Of a stretch of 35,076 bases of DNA, positions 1 through 7,269 are shown piece by piece. The notes under the pieces are model-generated. The model was not told where the DNA came from. It searched no databases and saw only the letters and a program-made list of their open reading frames with translations. Made by a program: the position numbers and the translations under genes. This DNA comes from a virus, in IMG/VR virus record IMGVR_UViG_3300037963_001806, positions 1 to 35,076 of that record, one strand, 5' to 3'. The first letter of the stretch is position 1, and every line of letters begins with the position of its first letter.

Positions 1-99
1 GACGATGTCGAGTTCCGTTGTCAGCACAGGGTGCAAATGTTGAAAGCGATTGAGAGGAAGCGAGATGAGCAAGGAAGACGTGCCATCGTTCGGGAAATC
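1..99. repeat. 99-bp terminal direct repeat (left copy)
   Basis: Bases 1-99 are identical to 34978-35076, the last bases of the window. A gene starting at 34576 continues in frame through either copy and stops at 117, so the sequence is circular or circularly permuted. An exact 99-bp overlap is typical of a de Bruijn assembly with odd k. A true virion terminal repeat is less likely, because the repeat lies inside coding sequence. Confidence 0.95.
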
Positions 100-117
100 C
101 AACAACGCTCCGCCTAG
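1..117 (+). CDS. 3' end of replication partner protein (continues from 34576)
   Basis: This is the C-terminal part (about 38 codons plus a TAG stop at 115-117) of the 172-aa protein that starts at 34576 and runs across the circular join. Position 1 is the first base of a codon. The end overlaps the start of the next gene (ATG 65) by about 50 bp in another frame. See the entry at 34576 for function. Confidence 0.8.
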   Translation, partial: DDVEFRCQHRVQMLKAIERKRDEQGRRAIVREIQQRSA

Positions 118-790
118 CTTTTTCGGTCGAGTGCCGACGAGAGCGACATGGGATGTTAAAAGGCCAGGGAAGCGCAACAAGGGCAAAGGTCTGAACTTTG
201 GTGATTACCATATCCTGACCATCCTTTGCGCTTATGCGAACAACCAGGGCTTCACTTGGCCTAATGCCGCAACCATTGCAGAACTGGCAGGGACAGACCG
301 GCCAAACGTCACCAGGGCATTAAGTAGGGCGGAGAAGCTGGGGTATATCGAAAAAGTCAGCACGTATAGGAGCCATCCAAAATGGCGGCACGTCATGGGA
401 ACGGTATGGCGGATCATCTATGACGATAGGTTGGATCAGGAAGAGCTTATCGATGGCATGAACAATGAAGATCCAGCGCCAATAATTGAGGAGGATCTGC
501 CGACAGTGGATGAGGTGGCTGAGAGCGATACCGGTAACCAGACATCACAGAGTGAGGAGGAGGAACTAGCTTTGGCTCTTGTGGTGGCAAGATGGTATGC
601 GAGGGCGGCGGAGGACGCGACCGGCGAACTGAGGCTGGTGAACCCCAGGGCCGTGGAGCTTGCATTGCAGTGCGTGACCGATCGTGGCCTGAGTAAGGAA
701 CAGGTGATCACCAGGGCGGAAGCTGTACTGGCTGAGTGCCGCAAGCAACGGAGGTCAACGCCACCTCACCTTGGTTTCCTTTTGAATTGA
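65..790 (+). CDS. Winged-helix DNA-binding protein, replication region
   Basis: A 241-aa protein. Residues about 40-115 form a winged-helix domain: a helix followed by a stretch resembling 'WPNAATIAELAG' and 'NVTRALSRAEKLGYI', the usual recognition-helix and wing pattern of MarR/phage replication wHTH proteins. The middle (about 130-170) is acidic, and the C-terminal 70 residues are helical and basic at the end. The ATG at 65 is chosen over the TTG at 50 because GAGAGGAAG lies 4-5 nt upstream. It is the last gene of the rightward replication operon, after the O-like gene, so a role in replication or in the early/late switch is likely. The exact function is not recognised. Confidence 0.75.
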   Translation: MSKEDVPSFGKSNNAPPSFFGRVPTRATWDVKRPGKRNKGKGLNFGDYHILTILCAYANNQGFTWPNAATIAELAGTDRPNVTRALSRAEKLGYIEKVSTYRSHPKWRHVMGTVWRIIYDDRLDQEELIDGMNNEDPAPIIEEDLPTVDEVAESDTGNQTSQSEEEELALALVVARWYARAAEDATGELRLVNPRAVELALQCVTDRGLSKEQVITRAEAVLAECRKQRRSTPPHLGFLLN

Positions 791-946
791 CCGGTGTGTC
801 ACATGGCTATACGTTCGGTTGCCTGTGTGACGCCCATGGCGCAGGGGAAAAATAAAAACGCCGCCGGCCACGAAAAGCGACCCTTCCCCCCCCTACCCTG
901 CCCGGTGCGTAGGGGGGACATCACAAAAATATTTCGGAGTTTTTTC
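791..946. promoter_or_regulatory. Structured non-coding region between replication and packaging genes
   Basis: This 156-bp gap holds two inverted repeats. GTCACA (798-803) pairs with TGTGAC (826-831). A C-run/G-run stem, CCCCCCTAC (888-896) with GTAGGGGGG (909-917), has a 12-nt loop. There is no T-tract after the second stem, so it is not a normal intrinsic terminator. Lying just upstream of the terminase cluster, it is a sensible place for a late promoter or a packaging (cos/pac) signal, but neither is proven. I see no convincing -35/-10 pair. Confidence 0.45.
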
Positions 947-1162
947 ATGAATTTCGCATCTGCCATCACCACCGCCCTATCTGCCCTCCCAGAGGCCAAG
1001 CGTTTAGACATGGCCGTTGCCCTGGCCGCGCACTTTATTGGCCTGTATGTGGCGACAGAGCGGCATGTATCGGCCGGCTATGCGCGAAAAGACCCCGACC
1101 GTAAGGCGGTGCCCATTGGTGACATCATTGCCAAGGCCAGTGAGGCTGCCCGTCATGGATGA
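947..1162 (+). CDS. Small hypothetical protein, 71 aa
   Basis: The ATG at 947 has CGGAG seven bases upstream. A longer in-frame reading from about 794 crosses the structured non-coding region and lacks a ribosome-binding site. The protein begins with an amphipathic alanine/leucine-rich helix and contains no recognised domain. It is the first gene of the packaging-side operon, and its end overlaps the start of the next gene (ATG 1155). Confidence 0.6.
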   Translation: MNFASAITTALSALPEAKRLDMAVALAAHFIGLYVATERHVSAGYARKDPDRKAVPIGDIIAKASEAARHG

Positions 1163-1547
1163 TTTGCGATGCGCCATAATGTTGGCAGTGGGCGAGAAGC
1201 GGATTTCGCTTCGCAAACTATCGTTAATGTTGGGCAAGAACGCCGGTTATTTTCATCACTTTGTAAATTCTGAACGCAAATATTTGAACGAATACGATGC
1301 AATGAGGGTCCGAATGATATTAGCAACTGGCAAGGATAACGGAGTTTTATGTCGAACCTCTGACCCTGTAGTCAATCGTGTGATCCAGCGTTTTGTCGAA
1401 CGTTCAGCGGTTGGGATGGCGCGCTTTGGCGTATCGATGGAGGCGAATGATCAACCGGCGTTGCATTGGATTGAGAACGCCCAGGAGGAGTTGATGGACG
1501 GAATTTTGTACCTGGAGAGACTGAAAGGAGAATTGAGCGATGGCTGA
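1155..1547 (+). CDS. HTH protein with MazG-like C-terminal helix
   Basis: A 130-aa protein starting at ATG 1155. The N-terminal half (about 5-60) looks like a Cro/CI-type helix-turn-helix: 'ISLRKLSLMLGKNAGY' followed by a second helix. The C-terminal helix (about 95-128) has a conserved-looking IENAQEELMD...LERL pattern, with an EExxD motif resembling half of the MazG metal site. That motif recurs in small phage proteins I recall, but a complete MazG active site is absent. It overlaps the gene before (947-1162) and the gene after (1540). It could supply the DNA-binding function that the small terminase here appears to lack. Confidence 0.7.
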   Translation: MDDLRCAIMLAVGEKRISLRKLSLMLGKNAGYFHHFVNSERKYLNEYDAMRVRMILATGKDNGVLCRTSDPVVNRVIQRFVERSAVGMARFGVSMEANDQPALHWIENAQEELMDGILYLERLKGELSDG

Positions 1548-1803
1548 AAGATATGATTTGAAGGTGGTCCGCAAGGGCAAAGATGGAAAGTCGTACAGTA
1601 GCAAGATCGGGTCGGCGTGGCCGTGGCGATCCGGTAAGGACGGTTTCAATTTGACGTTTGACGCCTTGCCCATGGCACAGATGCGTGACGACGGCACGTT
1701 GAGTTGTGACGTGATGATGGCGGAACCGTACAAGGATGACAGCCAGCAACCCCGGCGAAATCCGGACCCACATGCGCCCCTGGATGACGATATTCCGTTT
1801 TGA
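1540..1803 (+). CDS. Small protein with SSB-like acidic C-terminal tip
   Basis: An 87-aa protein starting at ATG 1540 and overlapping the preceding stop. The first 60 residues form a compact beta-rich domain (KVVRKGKDGKSY, IGSAWPWRSGKDGFN, LTFDALP) of a family seen in proteobacterial mobile elements. The last residues are proline-rich and then acidic, ending in DDDIPF. This matches the C-terminal tip of bacterial single-strand DNA-binding protein, which recruits host repair and replication proteins. No OB fold is evident. Binding of host SSB partners is inferred from the tip alone. Confidence 0.75.
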   Translation: MAERYDLKVVRKGKDGKSYSSKIGSAWPWRSGKDGFNLTFDALPMAQMRDDGTLSCDVMMAEPYKDDSQQPRRNPDPHAPLDDDIPF

Positions 1804-1982
1804 TGAATATTACAGATGAGGCACGTCGGAAGGGCCAGGAACAGTTCCGGAAGAACCTCGACCTGGTGCCTAAAGGCGGCATTGCCAATCCAATGAGGGC
1901 GAATGAGGAGTTTGATCGTCTGATTGGTAACCGATGTTTTTGCAACGCCGTTTGTAAGTGCGGGAAGAGGCAAGCGGCATGA
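1803..1982 (+). CDS. Small hypothetical protein, 59 aa
   Basis: The ATG at 1803 overlaps the previous stop (TGATG), and the stop overlaps the next start (ATGA), so it sits tightly coupled between its neighbours. It has an N-terminal charged helix and a cysteine-containing end (CFCNAVCKC) that could bind a metal. The function is not recognised. Confidence 0.6.
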   Translation: MNITDEARRKGQEQFRKNLDLVPKGGIANPMRANEEFDRLIGNRCFCNAVCKCGKRQAA

Positions 1983-2422
1983 GTGGATCACCCAACCCGA
2001 CCGGTCGTTTCGGCGGCGTGAAGAGATTGGAGGACCGTCTAAAGGGCCGGTCGGAGGTGATTGCCCACAACAAGGAGGGTATCGCCCAGACCCTGATCGA
2101 TATCGCCAGGGCGAATTTGACGGATGTAATTACCTGGGATGACCAGGGCAATGTGAAGGTCAAACCGTCGGATCAGATTCCCAATTCGGTTGCGGCCGCT
2201 ATTAAGAAAATCAGGGTGACGAAAAGCAAGGACGGTGATCCGACGCTGGAACTTGAGTTGCATGACAAGGTCAGCGTCTTGCGTGTCCTGGCGAAGAGTG
2301 CCGGCCTGTTGGAGCCGCCGAAAGAGGACGTGGCCGCGCCTTCTGTGGTGGGTATTACGATGCACGGACCCGAAGTGGTAGAGGTGAAGAAGGATGGACG
2401 AGACAGCAAGTCTGAACCTTGA
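1979..2422 (+). CDS. terS: Terminase small subunit
   Basis: A 147-aa protein starting at ATG 1979 (ATGA overlap with the upstream gene). Its central and C-terminal parts (about 60-115: 'DVITWDDQGNVKVKP', 'IKKIRVTK', 'LELHDKVSVLRVLAK') match the C-terminal half of the Terminase_2-type small subunit. The usual N-terminal HTH for DNA recognition is absent or very divergent, and the N-terminus is a short basic region instead. It lies directly upstream of, and overlaps, the large subunit gene. Its role is to recognise viral DNA and regulate the packaging motor. Confidence 0.85.
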   Translation: MSGSPNPTGRFGGVKRLEDRLKGRSEVIAHNKEGIAQTLIDIARANLTDVITWDDQGNVKVKPSDQIPNSVAAAIKKIRVTKSKDGDPTLELELHDKVSVLRVLAKSAGLLEPPKEDVAAPSVVGITMHGPEVVEVKKDGRDSKSEP

Positions 2423-3914
2423 TTTCAAGACCGCGCCGAATGTCTGGAAGTTCCTCCAGGATAATTCCTTTGTGCGTGGCCTGATGGGCCCGGTCGGCAG
2501 TGGGAAGAGTTACGCCTGTGCCGCTGAGATTATGTTGAGGGCCGTCAAACAGAAACCCTCTCCCCGTGACGGTATTCGCTATAGCCGATTCGCTGTTGTC
2601 CGGAACAGCTATCCCATGTTGCGAACGACCACGCTGAAGACATGGATGGAATTGTTTCCTGAAAACATCTGGGGCCGTGCCCACTGGTCCCCACCGATCA
2701 CCCATCACATTAAGCTGCCGTCGAGAGGTGACGCCCATGGCGTCGATTGCGAAGTGATCTTTCTGGCCCTCGACCAGCCGAAGGACGTGCGGAAGTTGCT
2801 ATCGCTGGAACTGACCGGGGCCTGGATCAATGAAGCCAGGGAACTGCCGGCGGCGATCCTGGCGGGACTGTCGCACCGTGTCGGCCGCTACCCGACCAAG
2901 GCCGATGGTGGCGCAAGCTGGCGCGGCATTTGGATGGACACCAACCCGATGGATGATGACCATTGGTATTATAAATATTCGGAGAAGGGTGAAGCGCCGA
3001 AAGGTAAATTCGCCTGGAAGTTTTTCCGCCAACCGGGCGGCGTCCTGGAAGCTGACGCTTCAGAGCTACCGGACGAACCGGAGTTCAATGGGTTCATTCA
3101 GTCTGCCGGTCGCTGGTGGATGACCAATCCCAGCGCGGAGAACTTGCCCAACTTGCCAGCCGGCTACTATGACCAACTGGTCGGCGGCAAGAACCTGGAT
3201 TGGATCAGGTGCTATGCCAAAGGCGAATATACCTTTGTCCAGGAAGGCCGGCCCATCACGCCTGAGTATGACGACGAAGCCATGTCCGTCGACGGCCTGG
3301 AGTTCGACAAATCGTTGCCGCTTCAGATCGGCTTGGACTTTGGACTGACGCCGGCGGCCGTCTTTGGACAGAAACATCCCAGCGGTCAGTGGCGGATCTT
3401 GCATGAGCTTGTGACCTTCGACATGGGCCTGGAGCGGTTCGGCAATCAGTTGAAGTCGGAAATTGAAATTATGTTCCCCAATTCGGAGGTGATTGTCTGG
3501 GGTGACCCGGCCGGTCAGCAACGCGATCAGATATTCGAGGTCACGGCCTTCGACCATTTGAAGACCCTGGGCCTCTTGGCAAGACCGGCGGCGACCAACG
3601 ATTGGAAGACCCGCCGGGAAGCCATGGCCGCACCGATGATCCGGTACTATGACAAAAAGCCGGGATTGATGATCGACAAGAAATGCCAGCGCACCCGCAA
3701 GGCCCTGGCCGGCGGCTATTACTTCAGCCGTGTAGCAATGGGATCAGGCCAGGAACGGTTTCGGGACGTTCCGACAAAGAACGAGCATAGCCACGTTGGT
3801 GACGCATACGGCTATCTGGTTCTCCAGGGTGAACACAAGCGCATGACCAAACGGCCGATGGCGTTTTCTCGTATGCCGGTGGCGTCGTCGGACTTCGATG
3901 TCTTTGCTCAGTGA
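2394..3914 (+). CDS. terL: Terminase large subunit (packaging ATPase/nuclease)
   Basis: A 506-aa protein of normal family length. The ATPase Walker A motif GPVGSGKS is at residues about 32-39, a Walker B-type 'TGAWINEARE' at about 141-150, and a DTNP coupling motif near 182-185. The RNase H-like nuclease domain shows acidic motifs in 'IGLDFGLTP' (about 312-320), 'VIVWGDPAG' (about 366-374) and 'HSHVGDAYG' (about 465-473). It cuts concatemeric DNA and pumps it into the prohead through the portal at 4849. It starts inside the end of terS, so the two are translationally coupled. Confidence 0.95.
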   Translation: MDETASLNLDFKTAPNVWKFLQDNSFVRGLMGPVGSGKSYACAAEIMLRAVKQKPSPRDGIRYSRFAVVRNSYPMLRTTTLKTWMELFPENIWGRAHWSPPITHHIKLPSRGDAHGVDCEVIFLALDQPKDVRKLLSLELTGAWINEARELPAAILAGLSHRVGRYPTKADGGASWRGIWMDTNPMDDDHWYYKYSEKGEAPKGKFAWKFFRQPGGVLEADASELPDEPEFNGFIQSAGRWWMTNPSAENLPNLPAGYYDQLVGGKNLDWIRCYAKGEYTFVQEGRPITPEYDDEAMSVDGLEFDKSLPLQIGLDFGLTPAAVFGQKHPSGQWRILHELVTFDMGLERFGNQLKSEIEIMFPNSEVIVWGDPAGQQRDQIFEVTAFDHLKTLGLLARPAATNDWKTRREAMAAPMIRYYDKKPGLMIDKKCQRTRKALAGGYYFSRVAMGSGQERFRDVPTKNEHSHVGDAYGYLVLQGEHKRMTKRPMAFSRMPVASSDFDVFAQ

Positions 3915-4392
3915 CATCGTCGCTCTTAACGAGGCGGCCAAACTGCAAGCGGATTATAAGCTGATCGACTTTGAGCCGGCCCTGGTGCCGATGCTAACTC
4001 CACGGGGCACCGACGCCACGTTCTTTGACACCATACCCAACTTTCCCGGCATCCTGGCTGGCTATGCGTCGATGGGCCCCGCCTTCATGGGCTGCCACAA
4101 AGGTCAGGTAATTTGCATGTTCGGTTGCATACCGCTTTGGGATGGCGTGGCCGAATGTTGGTTGATTACCGATGTCAGTTTACCGGACCATGCGCGGCCG
4201 TTTCACCGTGTCACCAAGCTGGTTTTAGACAGTTTTATGTCAGAGTTACAGCTTGTTCGCCTTCAGATCACTGTCCATTCGGACAATTTTCTGGCTCTCA
4301 AATGGGCGAAAGTTCTCTACTTTCGAGAGGAAGGGGTTTTGCGAAAGTTCGGCCCTGACGGCAAAGATTTTCACATGATGGCGAGGACATAA
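3898..4392 (+). CDS. GNAT-like protein related to T7 gp13 (internal virion protein A type)
   Basis: A 164-aa protein beginning with ATG 3898, overlapping the terL stop. The pattern resembles an N-acetyltransferase fold: a beta strand with 'CMFGCIPLWDGVAECWLITD' character, then 'LQITVHSDNFLALKWAKVLYFREEGVLRKFG', like the C-terminal part of GNAT proteins. T7 gp13-type proteins in podoviruses share this fold and help virion morphogenesis. The acetyl-CoA site is not clear, so the enzyme may be inactive. Its place next to terL and before the portal fits the family. Confidence 0.7.
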   Translation: MSLLSDIVALNEAAKLQADYKLIDFEPALVPMLTPRGTDATFFDTIPNFPGILAGYASMGPAFMGCHKGQVICMFGCIPLWDGVAECWLITDVSLPDHARPFHRVTKLVLDSFMSELQLVRLQITVHSDNFLALKWAKVLYFREEGVLRKFGPDGKDFHMMART

Positions 4393-4661
4393 TGGGCGGC
4401 ATTTTTTCGGCACCTAAACCTCCACCTCCACCTCCCGGACCTGATCCGGAGATGTTGAGGGCGCAGCGCGAACAGGAAGCGCGGCTGGAAGCGCGGGAAG
4501 CACAAAGCCAGCGCGAGATCTCAGCGCGGAAACGGGCACGGCGCACCGGCGGTACTCGAATGTTATTAGCGCAGCGTGACAATCCGTTTTTGGGTGTGCC
4601 GTCGCAAACAACCTTGGGCCCATCCGGATATTCGAGGAGCCAATCCGGAACCAATAGATGA
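4392..4661 (+). CDS. Small proline-rich virion-associated protein
   Basis: An 89-aa protein whose ATG overlaps the previous stop (TAATG). The N-terminus is 'MGGIFSAPKP' followed by a proline run, then a charged Arg/Glu-rich helix (about 20-50). The C-terminus (GGTRMLLAQRDNPFLG..TTLG) resembles a tail motif of small proteins found beside portal genes in many podoviruses. It is probably a minor structural protein; the precise role is unknown. Confidence 0.7.
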   Translation: MGGIFSAPKPPPPPPGPDPEMLRAQREQEARLEAREAQSQREISARKRARRTGGTRMLLAQRDNPFLGVPSQTTLGPSGYSRSQSGTNR

Positions 4662-4852
4662 AAATATTTTTCTTCATTTGGTCCCGGCGTCTGATGCGGC
4701 TGGTCCGTTGGCGTTCCCGGTTTGAGAAGAAAGTCAGTGACGCCGACATCCGGTTTACGATGGATTGGGACAAGGACGAGGCAGCCGAATTGTTCGGCGT
4801 CCATGTGAATACGATAACCCGCCGTCGCGCCCAGTTGGAGGCCAACCCGTGA
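4658..4852 (+). CDS. Small HTH-like protein, 64 aa
   Basis: The ATG at 4658 overlaps the previous stop (ATGA), and the stop overlaps the GTG of the portal gene. The N-terminus is hydrophobic and basic (MKIFFFIWSRRLMRLVRW). The C-terminal half, 'DEAAELFGVHVNTITRRRAQLE', looks like a helix-turn-helix. It may be membrane-associated or a small DNA-binding protein. No specific family is recognised. Confidence 0.6.
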   Translation: MKIFFFIWSRRLMRLVRWRSRFEKKVSDADIRFTMDWDKDEAAELFGVHVNTITRRRAQLEANP

Positions 4853-6396
4853 AGCTCAGTCCGGAACATCTTTCCAAACGATACAAGGCCGCATGGACCC
4901 GCAAGGATCATTGGCGGTCTTTATACGAGACTTGTTACCAATACGCCCTGCCCCAGAGAAACCTCTATGACGGTTACTATGAGGGCGGCGTCCCTGGTCG
5001 GGTCAAGAACCTCCAGGTCTTTGACAGCACCGCCGTGCATGGTGTGCAACGATTTGCAAACCGCATCCAGTCGGGATTGTTCCCGCCCGACAAGGACTGG
5101 ATGAGTCTACATCCTGGAACGGAAATTCCGGAGGAAGCCAGGAACGAGGTCCGTGAGGGACTGCAAAATTACACCAACAAGTTCTTCTCGATACTTCGCC
5201 AGACCAACTTCGACCTGGCGATGGGTGAATTTCTCTTAGACCTCTCTATCGGCACCGGCGTCATGCTGATCCAACCCGGTGACGATCTTCAGCCCATCCG
5301 CTTCCAGGCCATCCCCCAGGCACTGGTCGCTATGGAGGAGGGGCCTCAGGGCACCGTCGAGAACGTCTATCGGAAAATGCGGGTAGCGGCTGAAAACATT
5401 ACCCAGATCTGGGACGATGCGGAACTGCCCGAAATCCTCCAGAAGCTGGTCGAAGACAAACCCCAGGAGATGGTCAACCTCCAGGAAAGCACGATCCTCG
5501 ACGTGAACGACGGCGGCTATGGCTACTATGTTTGCTACAAAGGCGAAGACGACGCCGAAACGATGCTGGTCTATCGCCGGTTGAAAATCTCTCCGTGGGT
5601 GGTCTCTCGATATACTAAGATTGCCGGCGAGGTCATGGGACGTGGTCCGGTCATCTCTGCGCTTGGTGACATTCTGACGCTGAACAAGGCCGTCGAACTT
5701 CTGTTGAAGAACGCCAGCCTAAACATTAGTGGCGTCTATACGGCCGTTGATGACGGCGTCCTCAACCCGCAATCGATACGGGTGGTGCCCGGTGCCATCA
5801 TTCCGGTGGCATCCAACGGCGGTGCCCGTGGCCCGTCCCTGCAACCGCTGCCCCGTGCCAGTGATCTGCAACTGACACAGATTGTCCTCCAGGATCTCCG
5901 CATGGCGATCAAGCAAACGCTCCTGGATGACAGTCTGCCGCCCGATAACATGTCGGCCAGATCCGCTACAGAAATCGTGGAGCGGATGCGTTTGCTGGCA
6001 ACCAACATGGGTTCAGCGTTCGGCCGGCTCATTACCGAAACGATGGTGCCTTTGGTGCGGCGTTCCATGCAGATCATGGACGACCGTGGCTTGATCAATC
6101 TACCGCTCCGCATAAACGGCCTGGAGGTCAGGGTCATTCCCGTTTCGCCATTGGCGAAAGCGCAGAACCTGGACGACATCCAGGACGTAATGCAGTGGGC
6201 GCAGATCTCCTCCAGCCTGGGCCCGGTCGCGCAATCAACGGTGAAACAAGATGCTATCGCTGACTTTGTGGCCGACAAGCTGGGCGTTCCGATTGACCTC
6301 CGCACGTCCGATGAGGAACGTCAGGAACTGGAACAGCAAATCGGTCAGATGCTGCAAGCGCAACAGCAAATGCCGCCAGAGGCCCCGCCACAATGA
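4849..6396 (+). CDS. Portal / head-to-tail connector protein (podovirus type)
   Basis: A 515-aa protein beginning at GTG 4849, which overlaps the previous stop (GTGA) and has GGAG 8-10 nt upstream. An upstream reading from 4765 is a shadow of the preceding gene. 'YQYALPQRNLY', 'GVQRFANRIQSGLFPPDKDWMSLHPG', 'DLSIGTGVMLIQPGDD' and 'TATEIVERM'-type stretches ('SARSATEIVERM') are typical of the T7 gp8/Head-tail_con family. The C-terminus ends in a Gln/Pro-rich tail. Twelve copies form the ring at the portal vertex that docks the terminase and later the tail. Confidence 0.95.
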   Translation: MKLSPEHLSKRYKAAWTRKDHWRSLYETCYQYALPQRNLYDGYYEGGVPGRVKNLQVFDSTAVHGVQRFANRIQSGLFPPDKDWMSLHPGTEIPEEARNEVREGLQNYTNKFFSILRQTNFDLAMGEFLLDLSIGTGVMLIQPGDDLQPIRFQAIPQALVAMEEGPQGTVENVYRKMRVAAENITQIWDDAELPEILQKLVEDKPQEMVNLQESTILDVNDGGYGYYVCYKGEDDAETMLVYRRLKISPWVVSRYTKIAGEVMGRGPVISALGDILTLNKAVELLLKNASLNISGVYTAVDDGVLNPQSIRVVPGAIIPVASNGGARGPSLQPLPRASDLQLTQIVLQDLRMAIKQTLLDDSLPPDNMSARSATEIVERMRLLATNMGSAFGRLITETMVPLVRRSMQIMDDRGLINLPLRINGLEVRVIPVSPLAKAQNLDDIQDVMQWAQISSSLGPVAQSTVKQDAIADFVADKLGVPIDLRTSDEERQELEQQIGQMLQAQQQMPPEAPPQ

Positions 6397-6716
6397 AGAG
6401 CCCCGCCTGGACGCGCAAAGCTGGGCAGAACCCCAAAGGCGGCTTAAACGCCAAAGGCCGTGCCAGTTATAAGGCGCAGACCGGGGGCACGTTGAAAGCG
6501 CCGGTGAAGAAGGCGGCGAAGACACCGCAACAGAAACGCCGCAAGGGTTCGTTCTTGGTTCGCATGGGTTCGGGCAAGGGCCCGTTGATGAAAGACGGGA
6601 AGAAGACACGGCTAAAATTGTCACTGGAGGCATGGGGTCATCGAGGTGACAAAGCGTCTGCCGTTCGTAAAGGTCGCAATCTTCTAAAATCTTACAAGCT
6701 ATCGAAGGAGGCTTAG
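6393..6716 (+). CDS. Basic DUF6321-like protein
   Basis: A 107-aa protein, very rich in Lys, Arg and Gly, whose ATG overlaps the portal stop (ATGA). The start 'PAWTRKAGQNPKGGLNAKGRASY' and the segment 'GTLKAPVKK' match the DUF6321 family, which I recall as common in marine podoviruses next to portal genes. The rest is basic and low in hydrophobic residues, suggesting nucleic-acid contact or a virion-internal role. The function is unknown. Confidence 0.8.
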   Translation: MKSPAWTRKAGQNPKGGLNAKGRASYKAQTGGTLKAPVKKAAKTPQQKRRKGSFLVRMGSGKGPLMKDGKKTRLKLSLEAWGHRGDKASAVRKGRNLLKSYKLSKEA

Positions 6717-6839
6717 ATGCCAAAAGTTGGTGGGAAGACATACGGATATGGAAAGAAAGGCATGGCGGCGGCAAAGAAAGCCAGCGCCAAATCAGGCAAG
6801 CCAATGAAAATGGCGAAGCCAAAGCGAGGCAAAAAGTAA
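6717..6839 (+). CDS. Tiny basic protein, 40 aa
   Basis: The ATG at 6717 lies 5 nt after GAAGGAGGC, a strong ribosome-binding site. The reading begins MPKVGGKTYGYGKKG and is otherwise Lys/Ala-rich, with TAA at 6837-6839. Similar 'MPxVGGKxYxY' peptides sit in this position in other podoviruses. The composition suggests DNA or capsid-interior binding. Confidence 0.75.
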   Translation: MPKVGGKTYGYGKKGMAAAKKASAKSGKPMKMAKPKRGKK

Positions 6840-6982
6840 TGGCAAAAAAACCAGGGCTGTATGCCAACATCAACAAGCGCCGCGCTGCCGGCACCAGCCG
6901 GCCAAAAAGCAAATCAACGATAAGCCCAAAGGCGTATGCCAACATGAAAGCTGGGTTTCCGAAGAAAAAAAAGAAAAAGTGA
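6839..6982 (+). CDS. Tiny basic protein, 47 aa
   Basis: The ATG at 6839 overlaps the previous TAA (TAATG) and the TGA overlaps the next ATG. It begins MAKKPGLYANINKRRAAG, a signature of a small phage protein family I recall from podo- and siphovirus structural regions, and ends in a poly-lysine tail. It is the third consecutive basic polypeptide between portal and scaffold. Confidence 0.75.
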   Translation: MAKKPGLYANINKRRAAGTSRPKSKSTISPKAYANMKAGFPKKKKKK

Positions 6983-7269
6983 TGGCGGATATTATTGACA
7001 TGACGACTCCCGGCTGGGAGGGCGTCAATGCGGAAAGCCCGTTGCCGCCGGCGGAGTCGGAACAGTTCCAGACGGAACTGGACAGAAGCATAGCGCGGAT
7101 ATCCCAAACCGACGACGGCAAGCGGATGCTCGATTGGTTATGCGGAGCGTTTCTGCACCAACCAACCTGGGCACCTGGTTACACAACGGACTATGGGTTT
7201 TTCCGTGAAGGTCAAAATACATTGATCAGAGAAATTCTATTGAGATCGGAGAGAGCGCAAGATGGCTGA
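6982..7269 (+). CDS. Bbp19-like structural protein
   Basis: A 95-aa protein; ATG 6982 is preferred over GTG 6979 because of the ATGA coupling. The region 'TDDGKRMLDWLCGAFLHQPTWAPG...YGFFREGQNTLIREILLRSE' matches the short Bbp19-like phage domain found just upstream of scaffold genes. It is probably a minor virion protein; the biochemical role is unknown. Confidence 0.75.
   Translation: MADIIDMTTPGWEGVNAESPLPPAESEQFQTELDRSIARISQTDDGKRMLDWLCGAFLHQPTWAPGYTTDYGFFREGQNTLIREILLRSERAQDG

Noticed and set aside
794-946. Upstream extension of the 71-aa gene
   Set aside because: It would translate the structured non-coding region; the start at 947 has a good ribosome-binding site.
4765-4848. Upstream extension of the portal protein
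   Set aside because: These codons are the shadow of the 64-aa HTH-like gene; the GTG at 4849 has the coupled GTGA overlap and fits the family N-terminus.
6235-7107. 290-aa leftward frame opposite the portal end and small basic genes
   Set aside because: Antisense to several well-supported coupled genes, low-complexity composition and no ribosome-binding site.
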